DNA of 37,949 bases from Dietzia aerolata (GCF_014144865.1 NZ_JAALDM010000130.1:1-37949), one strand, 5' to 3'; numbered from the stretch's first letter, positions 8,732 through 16,828 are shown. Notes: generated by a model not told the origin, from the letters alone. Translations and numbers: made by a program.

Positions 8732-10192
8732 TCAGGGACGTTCGAGCGCCTTGCGGGCGGGTTCCTCGAGGAAATGGTGGCTGGCCGCACCGGCCGCGAT
8801 CGACCCGGCCACGGTGACGGGCCAGATGACGTGCATACGCCGGTCCCACAGGGCGGTCCGGGTCACCGGGAATGCGGCAAGCAGGATCAGCTGGTGCCAC
8901 AGGAATATCCCGTATGACCAGGTTCCGAGCTTTTGTAGTGGAGCGGACTCGAGCACCGGGAATCTGGCCCCCTCGGGCGCAAGAACCACCGGGGCCAGGA
9001 CGAGGAACGCCATTCCGCCGGCCAGACCGGTGCGCGCGGCGAACTCCACCGGTCCTGGATGGGTGAAACCCTCCGAGAACCAGACCGGGACGGTTGTGGC
9101 AACCAGGGCTGCTCCACCGGCGATCCACCAGCCCCACCGGGCCATCGTGTCGCGACACATCCGCACGAGCGTGCCGGGGGGCGCACTGGCGATCTCCGCC
9201 AGGAGCATCCCGGCAGCGAACCACGCGGTGAACGCGGGCGGGAGGATCTGCAGGTTCACCTCGGCGGGGATGATGCCAAGGGCCGCCCACGGGATCGCCG
9301 GGAACACCAGGCCGGAGGCCCCGAAGGCTAAGATCGCAGGAATGCGCCATCCGGCCGAGTTGCCCCGAAGGTTCCGCATGGCGGTCCAGAGCAGGGGCAG
9401 GGCCGCGTAGAAAGCCATCTCCACGGCCAGGGACCAGGCGTGCGTGAGGCCGGCGACGAGGAACTTCGGCGTGTAGATCTGCGTCAGCGTGAGATTGAGC
9501 AGCCACGTGACCGGACCGTTGACGTGGTTCTGCTTCAGCAGCAGCATCGCGGCCCCGACGAGGATCACGTAGGCGGGCATGATCCGCTCGACGCGCGACC
9601 TCAAGAAATCGCCGGTGGTTCTCGCCGTTCCGGGCTTGTCCTCCCATGCGTGACGCGCATGCGACCGCCAGACCAGGAAGCCGGACTTGGCGAAGAACAC
9701 CGCCACGGCCAGGTCCAGCCGCCCGAAGATCCTCTTGACGGGCGAGCCATATGAGGACCGCGTGACAAACGCGATGTGTGTGGTCATGACTCCCACGGCG
9801 GCGAGCCCTCGGATGCCCTCGAGAGCGGGCACAAAGCCACGGGCACCGGCCGGACGTCGAAGTCCGGATGCCTGACCTCCTGAGCCGTCCGTCAACACCA
9901 CGGACTCGGCGACTCCCGCCGTGGAATCGGGCAAGCCACTGCCGGACCCATTGGCTGCCGGAGTGCCGACGCGCACACCCGCCGGCCTACGTACACCGGC
10001 GAACTCCGGCATCGAGTCCGCGAGAACTCGGAGACGGCGATCCACCTGTGCACGCGCCGTGGTGAGGGCATCCCTGACCGTGTCGGCCAGAGGCTCGGCG
10101 CGCCCCTGCGTCACCGCGGTACGCCTGGCGCTCACGCCGGCGACGACGGCCCCACCCGCAGCGACGAGCAGAGCAGCAGCGACCGACCTCAT
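8732..10192 (-). CDS. Acyltransferase-3 family membrane protein with N-terminal extension
   Basis: This 486-aa membrane protein belongs to the acyltransferase-3 (OafA/YrhL-like) family, which moves acyl groups, often acetyl, onto cell-envelope sugars or lipids. The domain starts near residue 120 with LEGIRGLAAVGVMTTH. This carries the family R-x10-H pair (R128, H139), followed by LAVAVFFAKSGFLVWR and about ten hydrophobic segments ending near GAASHHFLEEP. Ahead of it lies an unusual 120-residue extension: a membrane anchor (residues 4-20) and a Gly/Ser/Pro-rich linker, probably extracytoplasmic. ATG 10192 has GGGAG 6 nt upstream and is preferred over an upstream ATG at 10261. In mycolic-acid bacteria such enzymes acylate trehalose mycolates, arabinogalactan or lipoglycans; the substrate here is unknown. 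Confidence 0.88.
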   Translation of the reverse strand: MRSVAAALLVAAGGAVVAGVSARRTAVTQGRAEPLADTVRDALTTARAQVDRRLRVLADSMPEFAGVRRPAGVRVGTPAANGSGSGLPDSTAGVAESVVLTDGSGGQASGLRRPAGARGFVPALEGIRGLAAVGVMTTHIAFVTRSSYGSPVKRIFGRLDLAVAVFFAKSGFLVWRSHARHAWEDKPGTARTTGDFLRSRVERIMPAYVILVGAAMLLLKQNHVNGPVTWLLNLTLTQIYTPKFLVAGLTHAWSLAVEMAFYAALPLLWTAMRNLRGNSAGWRIPAILAFGASGLVFPAIPWAALGIIPAEVNLQILPPAFTAWFAAGMLLAEIASAPPGTLVRMCRDTMARWGWWIAGGAALVATTVPVWFSEGFTHPGPVEFAARTGLAGGMAFLVLAPVVLAPEGARFPVLESAPLQKLGTWSYGIFLWHQLILLAAFPVTRTALWDRRMHVIWPVTVAGSIAAGAASHHFLEEPARKALERP

Positions 10193-10388
10193 GGAATCTC
10201 CCGGGCTGTGAAAAAAGAGAGGACAACGTGCGCGCGACATTCCTGAACCGGGACCGCGCACATCCGAAGGAGCCTAGCACCGGTTCTAGTTCTGCCCGTT
10301 GGGCACCCACGGCCCTGATGTCCGTGGTCCTGCACGGCAAGTCCGGCGACTCGGGTGCGCGCTCAGCGGTGCAGGCCGGTCCTCAGGC

Positions 10389-11423
10389 TCAGCCCAACGA
10401 GGCGATCGCGGCGAGGACCTCGTCGACCACCGCCGGCGGGCCACCGGGGAGCGTGACTGCGGTCGCGATCCGGGCATTGGGCACGTGGCCCCGCTGCCCG
10501 CGCCTGTCCTCGACCGTCATGCCCCGGGTGTGCTCGCCGCGGCACTCGACACGAACGTGGCTCTGCTCCGCCACCACACGGTGCGGATGCAGTGCGAGCC
10601 ATGCCACGAACGGATCGTGCACCTGCGCCAGATAACCCTCGCCCACGGAGTCGTGGAACTCGAAGTACAAGCGCAGGGCGTCGACGAGCGCGCGGGTCAG
10701 CGGGGTGTCGGAGGTGGCGAGCAGCCGCTCCGAGTGCGCCGGAGTCCACAGCGCCTGCTCCGTCAGATTCAGTCCGCACCACAGGGGCGCCGACACCTGT
10801 GAGAAAGAGGCGTCGGGGGCGGCGGACCGCGCGCGCTCCCACGCGAGGCACACGGCGTCGGCGGCCTCGGGGTCGACGTCCACGTTCCATTCGCTGGTCG
10901 GCGTGGTGTTGCCGGGATGCCCACGGAAGGTGCCACCCATCACCACGAGCTCGGACACCAGTCCCGGCAGCCCCGGCTCGAGCACCAATGCCTGGGCCAG
11001 GGTGGAGGAGGGCCCGGTCACCACCGCGACCAGCTCACCGGGATGTTCGCGAGCAGAGTCCACCCAGAGCCCGGCACCACTGCGGGGATCGAGCCGGGCC
11101 CGTGTTGTCGTCGTCCCATGGTCTTTTCCGACCGTCAGGTCGGCGTACCCCGCGCCCCGGGGGCCGTGGGTTTCGGGCGTGAACACGTGCGGCACCACGC
11201 TCGCACCAGCCGCCCCGGCACACACCGGCAGCGGGGGAGCACCGGCGAGGTCCAACCACGCCAGGGCGTTGGCCACGGTGTCGTCGAGTCCCACGTTGCC
11301 GGCGGTACACACCACGCCGACCAACTCGATCCGCCCGGCCAGGTGCTGGGCGACGAGGTAGGCGATCGCTAGGGCGTCGTCGATCCCCGGGTCGCAGTCG
11401 AGGAGGACGGGCGTGGGTTTCAT
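10389..11423 (-). CDS. Inosine/uridine-preferring nucleoside hydrolase family protein
   Basis: This is a 344-aa nucleoside hydrolase. It cleaves N-glycosidic bonds of ribonucleosides to give base plus ribose for salvage. The calcium-binding N-terminal signature DCDPGIDDA (D9, D11, D15, D16) is intact. VVTGPSSTLAQAL, ELVVMGGTF, SEWNVDVDPEAA and a late HDPFVAW supply the other active-site elements. Substrate preference cannot be read from sequence. ATG 11423 overlaps the stop of the DinB-like gene by 4 nt (ATGA), so it is the last gene of a translationally coupled operon starting at the TfoX-like gene. The longer ORF (start 11795) runs back into that gene and is not used. Confidence 0.9.
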   Translation of the reverse strand: MKPTPVLLDCDPGIDDALAIAYLVAQHLAGRIELVGVVCTAGNVGLDDTVANALAWLDLAGAPPLPVCAGAAGASVVPHVFTPETHGPRGAGYADLTVGKDHGTTTTRARLDPRSGAGLWVDSAREHPGELVAVVTGPSSTLAQALVLEPGLPGLVSELVVMGGTFRGHPGNTTPTSEWNVDVDPEAADAVCLAWERARSAAPDASFSQVSAPLWCGLNLTEQALWTPAHSERLLATSDTPLTRALVDALRLYFEFHDSVGEGYLAQVHDPFVAWLALHPHRVVAEQSHVRVECRGEHTRGMTVEDRRGQRGHVPNARIATAVTLPGGPPAVVDEVLAAIASLG

Positions 11424-11968
11424 CGCCTGTAGAGGCCCGTGAGGAGGACGTCGCGGGTCAGCTCGAGGTGGCCGAGATGTCCGGCGACGTCGTGGAGGAT
11501 GTGGGCGAGGACCCAGTCGATCGTGAACGTGCCCGAACGCCGGGCGGTGTCCACGTCGAACGCCGTGCCCGTCGGGTGGGCGAGCTCGCCTCGGACAAAC
11601 GCGGCGGCGGTCCACTCGGGAAGGCGGGCGACGAGCGCGTCGAGACGGTCGAGTTCGGGACCGACCGGCCCGGAGTACGCGAACTCCGAGGTCCGGTCGC
11701 GGTCGACCGCCTCGCCGCCCAGGCACGCCGCGCCCCACGAGGTCACCACGCCGCAGAGGTGGTGGACGAGCGCCGCCGCCGTGTTGGTGGGCCACCCCGA
11801 GTCGTGGGCGGTGGGCGCCGTGTGGACCAGCGACTCGTCGGAATCTCCGCCGAGATCTGCCACTGCCGCGCGCAGCGCCGGCAACAGCTGCGTGGTGAGG
11901 ATCTGCTGGACGGCCCGGCCGGGGTCACCGGAAACGGGCGCGTCACCCGACGCGGTCGGGTCGCTCAC
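11420..11968 (-). CDS. DinB/DUF664-like protein
   Basis: This is a 182-aa protein resembling the DinB/DUF664 four-helix bundle, also called mycothiol-dependent-enzyme-like. VHHLCGVVTSWG (about residues 68-79) offers the first metal-ligand His. The C-terminal HILHDVAGHLGHLE matches the family's H-x3-H ending. Members bind a divalent metal and often use a low-molecular-weight thiol; this genome makes mycothiol (mshC is in the window), so a thiol-transferase role is plausible but unproven. GTG 11968 overlaps the SDR stop by 4 nt (GTGA), and the 3' end overlaps the nucleoside hydrolase start by 4 nt. Confidence 0.75.
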   Translation of the reverse strand: MSDPTASGDAPVSGDPGRAVQQILTTQLLPALRAAVADLGGDSDESLVHTAPTAHDSGWPTNTAAALVHHLCGVVTSWGAACLGGEAVDRDRTSEFAYSGPVGPELDRLDALVARLPEWTAAAFVRGELAHPTGTAFDVDTARRSGTFTIDWVLAHILHDVAGHLGHLELTRDVLLTGLYRR

Positions 11969-13443
11969 CACGGGCTCGGCTCGAAGTCCTTGAGGAAACA
12001 GCCGTAGAGGTCCTCGCCGGCCTCGCCGCGCACGATCGGATCCACCACGCGGGCGGCACCGTCCACCAGGTCGAGCGGGGCGTGGAAGCCCTCCTCGTGC
12101 AGCCGGACCTTGGTCACGTGCGGGCGCTCGTCGGTGATCCAGCCGGTGTCGACGGCGGTCATGAGGATGCCGTGCTCGGTGAACATCTCCTCCGCCGAGG
12201 TGCGGGTGAGCATGTTCAGGCCGGCCTTGGCCATGTTGGTGTGCGGGTGGCCGGCGCCCTTGTAGCGGCGCGAGAACTGCCCCTCCATCGCGGAGACGTT
12301 CACCACGTATTTGCGGCGCGCGGCGGAGGCGGCCATCGCCGGGCGCAGCCGGGAGACGAGGATGAACGGCGCCACCGAGTTGCACAGCTGCACCTCGAGC
12401 ATCTCCATCGGCTCGACCTGCTCCACGGTGGCCACCCAGCTGTTGTGGTCCACCACGTCCGGCAGGAGCCCGCCGGCGTCGATCGCGGTCCCGGCGGCCA
12501 TCCGCTCGAGCGACGACGACCCGGCCTGCAGCGCCAGGGCGGCGATGTGGTCGGCCTCCCGCTCGGCCTCGTCGTGGCCGATCAGCGCGGACTCGCCGCC
12601 CATCAGCGCGGCCGGATGCAGCTCGGACGTGCGCCCCATCGTCACCATCGGCACCTCGGCGGCGCGGCCGGTAATGGGCGCGTTCTCGCCCTCGACCAGG
12701 CCGGAGTAGGAGCCGGGGGAGCGGCGCACGGTCTGCGCGGCGTTGTTGATGAGGATATCCAGCGGCCCGGCGGCGGCGACCTCGTCGGCCAGCGCCACCA
12801 CCTGGGCGGGATCCCGCAGGTCCACGCCCATCACGTGGATGCGGTCGGCCCAGTCCGGGTAGTCGTCCATCTTGGCGAACCGCCGCACGGCGTCGCGCGG
12901 GAACCGGGTGGTGATCGTGACGTCCGCGCCCGCCCGCAGCAGCATCAGCGCGATGTACATGCCGATCTTGGCGCGGCCACCGGTGAGCAACGCGCGGCGG
13001 CCGGTGAGGTTCATGGCCGGGTCGCGGCGGGCACGGTTGGCGGCGGCGCACTTCGGGCACAGCTGGTGGTAGAACGCGTCGACCTGCGTGAATCGCTGCT
13101 TGCACACGTAGCAGGCCATCGCACGTTGCAGGTGGCCGGCGATCGCACCGGGCGTGTTGGAGACCAGCCGGATCCCGGCGGTCTCGTCGTCAATTCGGGT
13201 GGGGGAGCCGGTCGCGGTGGCCTCGATGACCGCCTTGTCCGCCTCCTGCCGCTCACGTCGCACCTCGGCGCGCCGCGCCTTCTTGAGGAGCTTGAACATG
13301 TGGCCCACCGACCGCTGCACCCGGATCGAATCGGGGTGGTCGGACTCCAGCGCGGCCGCCTGCTCGAGGACGCGGTGGAAGGTGTCGAAGTCGTCGGGAT
13401 CGATGCCGGTCACCAGGACACGGTACGACGACGACGACGCCAA
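11965..13443 (-). CDS. Atypical SDR-family protein with N-terminal zinc ribbon
   Basis: This 492-aa protein has two parts. Residues 1-140 contain a basic helical region (FKLLKKARRAEVRRERQ) and a four-cysteine knuckle, CYVC (111-114) and CPKC (129-132). Residues 145-492 form a short-chain-dehydrogenase fold: TGGRAKIG (154-161) in place of TGxxxGxG, NNAAQ (233-237), and Ser384 in VNVSAMEG. The position four before the conserved Lys406 is Thr402, so the usual YxxxK Tyr is missing; Y394 is nearby. The SDR part is larger than normal, with an insertion around 240-340. The start is TTG 13443, 3 nt after the peptidase stop, with an in-frame stop two codons upstream, so the start cannot be earlier. 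NAD(P) binding is likely; the reaction is unknown. Confidence 0.8.
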   Translation of the reverse strand: MASSSSYRVLVTGIDPDDFDTFHRVLEQAAALESDHPDSIRVQRSVGHMFKLLKKARRAEVRRERQEADKAVIEATATGSPTRIDDETAGIRLVSNTPGAIAGHLQRAMACYVCKQRFTQVDAFYHQLCPKCAAANRARRDPAMNLTGRRALLTGGRAKIGMYIALMLLRAGADVTITTRFPRDAVRRFAKMDDYPDWADRIHVMGVDLRDPAQVVALADEVAAAGPLDILINNAAQTVRRSPGSYSGLVEGENAPITGRAAEVPMVTMGRTSELHPAALMGGESALIGHDEAEREADHIAALALQAGSSSLERMAAGTAIDAGGLLPDVVDHNSWVATVEQVEPMEMLEVQLCNSVAPFILVSRLRPAMAASAARRKYVVNVSAMEGQFSRRYKGAGHPHTNMAKAGLNMLTRTSAEEMFTEHGILMTAVDTGWITDERPHVTKVRLHEEGFHAPLDLVDGAARVVDPIVRGEAGEDLYGCFLKDFEPSPW

Positions 13444-13446
13444 GCG

Positions 13447-14241
13447 CTAAACGCTCCGCCCGGTCTCGGGTGGGACGTCTCCCGCTCGTAGCCCGGCGAG
13501 CGCGGCGTCCATGGCACGCTCCTGATCGGTCCGCGATCCCTGCGCTCGTAGCCCGGTGGGGCCGGACTGGTCGACGCGGCGGGCGTACGCCTCGGACACC
13601 AGCTGGGCGTGGGCCTCGAACCCGAGGCTCTCCGGGCCCGGCGCCGGCGTTCCTGCGATCGGGGTCTGGATTCCGGCTACCTGGGTCTGGATCCCGGCGA
13701 TCAGGGCCGGGTTCGCCGTGAGCGCGACGCGCCAGTCATAGGCACGCCGTCCCAACCTGACCTGCTCGACCAGCGCCAGGAGCACGTACCGCGGGCCGAT
13801 GACGCGTCCCTGCCAGATGTGCACGAGTTCGTGGACAAGCGTCGGGGTGGCACAGGGTCGGGCCGTACCCGCCGGCCACTTCGCATCACTCGGGCGGGCT
13901 GCCTCGTCTGCATCGTGTGCGGCTGTGCGGCCCTGCACGTCGCAGACCCGGTGCACGACGCCCGGGTCTTTGCCGAGATAGATCAGGCCGGGCAGCGCGA
14001 AAGCTCTGGGGTGGGGGATCCCCGGGACGTGTCCGCGGCGGATGACGATGGCGTCCGGGTCAACGGTGTCGCCGAAGATCGCGTGCAGGTCATCGCGGAC
14101 CTCCCGCGGGAGGTGCAGGCGGGGCGGCGCCACCCCCGCGATATCGAGAATCCGGTCAACGGCCCGGGCCGCGGTGGCCAGGACCGAGGCGAGGCCATCG
14201 GCGAGACGGACTCCGGCGCGCGGGCGGGCCGGCTCGGTCAT
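13447..14241 (-). CDS. HExxH-motif protein, putative metallopeptidase
   Basis: This is a 264-aa protein with a zinc-peptidase motif HELVH (137-141) in the context TPTLVHELVHIWQG. This is like the DUF4157 and related minimal gluzincin/zincin families, in which the third ligand lies C-terminal. No signal peptide is seen; a moderately hydrophobic N-terminal stretch (about 11-37) is amphipathic. A heptad-like repeat (IAGIQTQ, VAGIQTP, IAGTP) around residues 178-195 is followed by a region with Glu and His residues (GFEAHAQLVSEAYARR). The true substrate is unknown. ATG 14241 overlaps the TfoX-like stop by 4 nt. It could be an inactive relative. Confidence 0.65.
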   Translation of the reverse strand: MTEPARPRAGVRLADGLASVLATAARAVDRILDIAGVAPPRLHLPREVRDDLHAIFGDTVDPDAIVIRRGHVPGIPHPRAFALPGLIYLGKDPGVVHRVCDVQGRTAAHDADEAARPSDAKWPAGTARPCATPTLVHELVHIWQGRVIGPRYVLLALVEQVRLGRRAYDWRVALTANPALIAGIQTQVAGIQTPIAGTPAPGPESLGFEAHAQLVSEAYARRVDQSGPTGLRAQGSRTDQERAMDAALAGLRAGDVPPETGRSV

Positions 14242-14600
14242 CGCCTTCCGTCCGCGGCCGCGCGATTGTGCTCCAGCGCGGTGTCGAGCCAGCTTTCCAG
14301 CGTCGCGTCATCCTCCAGTGCGGGGGCGGATATGGAGATCCAGCCCGGGCCCATGTCCCGGCCCGCACCCATCTCAGCCTGCGACGCGCCGGCACGCGTG
14401 AGCAGCTCGTCGTGGCGTTCGGTGGCCCCCCGCACGAGCAGCGAGCCGTCCTTCCCGGCGCTCACGAGGATCTTGCCCCGCACCATCACGCACACGCCGC
14501 CGAACATGGACTTCTCGTCGGTGATCGTCTCGTCGGCGAGAAGTTCCCGGAGGCGGTCCAGAAGCGACTGCTGAGCTACCGGCTTTGCACGTGGGGGCAT
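14238..14600 (-). CDS. TfoX N-terminal-domain protein
   Basis: This is a 120-aa protein of the TfoX/Sxy N-terminal family. The signature KSMFGGVCVMVRGKILV is followed by LLVRGATERHDELL and a C-terminal helix ending near LEHNRAAADGRR. In gamma-proteobacteria TfoX controls competence; actinobacterial single-domain homologues have no established role, so the name indicates fold only. ATG 14600 (MPPRAKP) is preferred to the in-frame ATG at 14696 because GGAAGG lies 8 nt upstream and family members start near this point. It is the first gene of the five-gene overlapping operon running to 10389. Confidence 0.8.
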   Translation of the reverse strand: MPPRAKPVAQQSLLDRLRELLADETITDEKSMFGGVCVMVRGKILVSAGKDGSLLVRGATERHDELLTRAGASQAEMGAGRDMGPGWISISAPALEDDATLESWLDTALEHNRAAADGRR

Positions 14601-14788
14601 CGGCCCGACCTTCCCAGAAGTGACTTCGTGGCGGCTGAACCGTCCCGGCAGTGCCCGGTGGATCGAGAGCAAGTGCCACACGGTCGTCCGACTCAACCCT
14701 AGGGCTAATGCGTCCGGTGGGGATCAGGTCTGGTCATCGGCTTTCCCGCATGTATCGGGTACCCAGGACTGACCCCGTAAACGAGAGC

Positions 14789-14820
14789 GGGCCCCGGATC
14801 CTTTTCAGGATCCGGGGCCC
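14789..14820 (-). terminator. Hairpin terminator downstream of tRNA-Leu
   Basis: A 13-bp perfect inverted repeat (14789-14801 with 14808-14820) has a 6-nt loop. It lies 21 nt beyond the 3' end of the minus-strand tRNA gene, and GCTCTCGTTT follows on the minus strand. It most likely ends the tRNA transcript and insulates the TfoX operon downstream. Confidence 0.7.
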
Positions 14821-14841
14821 TTCTACTGTCTCGACACAGTG

Positions 14842-14927
14842 TGCGCGAGGGGGGACTTGAACCCCCACGTCCGTTAATAGGACACTAGCACCTCAAGCTA
14901 GCGCGTCTGCCATTCCGCCACTCGCGC
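14842..14927 (-). tRNA. tRNA-Leu (GAG)
   Basis: The minus strand folds as an 86-nt class II tRNA. The acceptor stem is GCGCGAG with CTCGCGC, and the discriminator base is A at 14842. The anticodon arm is CTAGC-TTGAGGT-GCTAG, giving anticodon GAG (reads CUC and CUU). A long variable arm and a T-arm with GTTCAAG follow. CCA is not encoded. The 7-bp acceptor stem and 5-bp anticodon stem are both perfect by eye. Confidence 0.95.
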
Positions 14928-14984
14928 TTGCACACTTGCGGGCTTTCACCGGAACTTTCCGGCTTGGCCGTGCGAGGAATGACA

Positions 14985-15012
14985 TTAGCCGATGCCTGAT
15001 CCGGGGTACAAA
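14985..15012 (+). promoter_or_regulatory. Possible promoter of the PEBP gene
   Basis: TTAGCC (14985-14990) and TACAAA (15007-15012) are separated by 16 bp and lie about 100 bp upstream of the TTG start at 15117. This is the best -35/-10 pair I see in the 189-bp spacer between the tRNA and this gene, but both hexamers are imperfect. Confidence 0.25.
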
Positions 15013-15104
15013 TCGGGGGCCGCGCGTGCCCGACGTTTCGCGGTCAGCGCTGGTAGACAGGGACCTGAACGGCCGGAGACACGCTCCGGATCCGAGGACG
15101 CACC

Positions 15105-15110
15105 AGGAGG
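15105..15110 (+). promoter_or_regulatory. Shine-Dalgarno deciding a TTG start
   Basis: A perfect AGGAGG sits 6 nt upstream of TTG 15117. It fixes this rare start codon for the PEBP-family gene; no ATG or GTG is positioned as well. Confidence 0.8.
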
Positions 15111-15116
15111 ATCACG

Positions 15117-15659
15117 TTGACCGAGTTTCGAGTTGCTGACCCGTACACCGCCCTTCCGGAATTGCCCGCGCTCGAGGTGACGAGCGAGTCCTTCGCCGAG
15201 GGCGCGACGCTTTCCGCCGCACAGTTGGGCGGCGTGATGGGCGTCTCCGGTGGGCAGGACAAGTCCCCTCAGGTGAGCTGGAGCGCCGGGCCGGAGGGCA
15301 CCAAGAGCTACGTCGTGACGGTCTTTGACCCGGACGCCCCCACCGCGTCGGGGTTCTGGCACTGGTCTGTGGCCAACATCCCGGCCGACGTCACGTCGCT
15401 GCCGGAGGGCGCCTGCACCGCCGAGGACACCTCCGGCCTTCCCGAGGGCGCCGTGGTGGTGCGCAACGACGCCGGCTTCAAGGGGTTCGTGGGCGCGGCA
15501 CCGCCGGCCGGCCACGGCCCGCACCGCTACATCCTCGCCGTCCACGCGGTGGGCGACGTGCTCGAGTTGGGCGACGACGCCTCGTGCGCCTTCGTCGGCT
15601 TCAACCTCTTCGGGCAGGGACTGGCCCGCGGGCGCGTCACGGGACTGTTCGAGCAGTGA
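15117..15659 (+). CDS. YbhB/YbcL family (PEBP/Raf kinase inhibitor-like) protein
   Basis: This is a 180-aa cytosolic protein of the phosphatidylethanolamine-binding/Raf-kinase-inhibitor-like family. It shows the usual blocks: a ligand-pocket strand SPQVSWSAGPEGTKSYVV, VFDPDAPTASGFWHW (the DPDAP motif), and GHGPHRYILAVHAVG. The length is typical for the bacterial YbhB type. From memory the counterpart in M. tuberculosis is Rv2140c (TB18.6), also close to pyrD-lppL, so synteny supports the assignment. The ligand and role are uncertain. Start TTG 15117 is set by AGGAGG 6 nt upstream. The gene is convergent with pyrD, with a long hairpin between them. Confidence 0.92.
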   Translation: MTEFRVADPYTALPELPALEVTSESFAEGATLSAAQLGGVMGVSGGQDKSPQVSWSAGPEGTKSYVVTVFDPDAPTASGFWHWSVANIPADVTSLPEGACTAEDTSGLPEGAVVVRNDAGFKGFVGAAPPAGHGPHRYILAVHAVGDVLELGDDASCAFVGFNLFGQGLARGRVTGLFEQ

Positions 15660-15704
15660 CATCCCAGCGGTGAGCGCCGAGCGCTGACACCGGACTCCAG
15701 ACGA

Positions 15705-15747
15705 ACGATGGCCGGTCGTGGGACCCACACCCACGGCCGGCCATCGT
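15705..15747. terminator. Bidirectional hairpin terminator between the PEBP gene and pyrD
   Basis: An 18-bp stem (15705-15722 with 15730-15747, one G-T wobble) has a 7-nt loop. It lies 45 nt after the PEBP gene stop and 13 nt after the pyrD stop on the other strand. It is well placed to terminate both convergent transcripts. No U-tract is present. Confidence 0.75.
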
Positions 15748-15760
15748 GTACCGCTGACAA

Positions 15761-16828
15761 TCAGCGCACTGCTGAACCCACGGCTTGATCCAACGTCGAG
15801 AACCCGGCCTGGCGCAGTCGCCGGGCCACAAGTCGGTTCGTGCCCCCGAGCAGTCCGAGACCGCTGTAGATGAAGCCGGTGTAGGTCTGTACGAGGTCCG
15901 CACCGTGCGTGATGCGGTCCCAGACGTCTTCCGGGCTCTCGATTCCGCCGACCGAGATGATGACGATTTTCCCGCCGGCCCGTCCGTAGATGCGGGACAG
16001 CACCTCGCGGGACCGGGCCGCGACCGGTGCGCCGGAGATGCCTCCGGCCCCGAGCGATTCGACGGTGGACGCTGAGGTCCGCAGTCCGTCTCGGGAGATC
16101 GTGGTGTTGGTGGCGACGATCCCGGCGAGTTCGAGTTCCAGGACGAGATCGGTGACGGCGTCGATGTCGTCGTCGTCGAGATCGGGCGCGATCTTCACCA
16201 GGACCGGAATGGTCGCGACGTCGCGGACCGCGGTGAGGATGGGACGCAACGACTCCACGGCCTGCAGGTCACGCAGTCCCGGGGTGTTGGGAGAACTGAC
16301 GTTGACGACGAGGTAGTCCGCGAGTCCGGTGAGCATCGTCGCGGACGCCACGTAGTCCCCGATGGCCTCCTCGGCCGGGACGACCTTGGTTTTGCCGATG
16401 TTGATCCCCACCGGGTCGGACGTGCGTCGCCGACGAAGATTGTTGGCCGCGTTTCCCGCCCCGTGATTGTTGAAGCCCATCCGGTTGAGGATCGCCCTGT
16501 CCTCCACCAACCGAAACAGGCGGGGAGTGGGGTTCCCGGGCTGCGCGGAGGCGGTGACCGTGCCCACCTCACTGAACCCGAAACCGATCGCCCCCCACGA
16601 GTCCACCGCCGCGGCGTTCTTGTCGAACCCGGCGGCCAGACCGAGCGGCCCCGGGAACGTGCGGCCCAGGATGTTCTGAGCGAGGATCGGATCGTTCACG
16701 CCGAGGACGCGGCGGACGACTGTGCCCAGAGGCGGGACCAGTGTCAGGAGCTTGAGCAGCCCGAAGACCAGGTGGTGGATCCGTTCCGCGGGAAAGCGGA
16801 ACAGCACCTTCTTGAGCAGTGCGTACAC
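15761..16828 (-). CDS. pyrD: Quinone-dependent dihydroorotate dehydrogenase (class 2)
   Basis: This enzyme oxidises dihydroorotate to orotate in pyrimidine synthesis, passing electrons through FMN to membrane quinone. The 355-aa length and the N-terminal membrane-docking helices ([19 protein letters not shown]) mark class 2. FMN and substrate motifs are present: [19 protein letters not shown], the catalytic-base Ser in [24 protein letters not shown], and the phosphate loop [11 protein letters not shown] 16828 is chosen because GAGGAG lies just upstream. It is the second gene of an operon, 37 nt after lppL, the same order as M. tuberculosis Rv2138-Rv2139 from memory. Confidence 0.96.
   Translation of the reverse strand: MYALLKKVLFRFPAERIHHLVFGLLKLLTLVPPLGTVVRRVLGVNDPILAQNILGRTFPGPLGLAAGFDKNAAAVDSWGAIGFGFSEVGTVTASAQPGNPTPRLFRLVEDRAILNRMGFNNHGAGNAANNLRRRRTSDPVGINIGKTKVVPAEEAIGDYVASATMLTGLADYLVVNVSSPNTPGLRDLQAVESLRPILTAVRDVATIPVLVKIAPDLDDDDIDAVTDLVLELELAGIVATNTTISRDGLRTSASTVESLGAGGISGAPVAARSREVLSRIYGRAGGKIVIISVGGIESPEDVWDRITHGADLVQTYTGFIYSGLGLLGGTNRLVARRLRQAGFSTLDQAVGSAVR

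Noticed and set aside
12082-13491. 469-codon plus-strand ORF opposite the SDR gene
   Set aside because: Composition is typical of an antisense shadow, and the minus strand carries the zinc-ribbon and SDR motifs.
14238-14600. TfoX-like gene as a competence regulator
   Set aside because: Only the N-terminal domain is present and no competence genes are nearby; the family name does not carry the function across.
14842-14927. tRNA-Leu as an integration site for a mobile element
   Set aside because: No integrase, no partial tRNA copy and no direct repeat of its 3' end were seen nearby.
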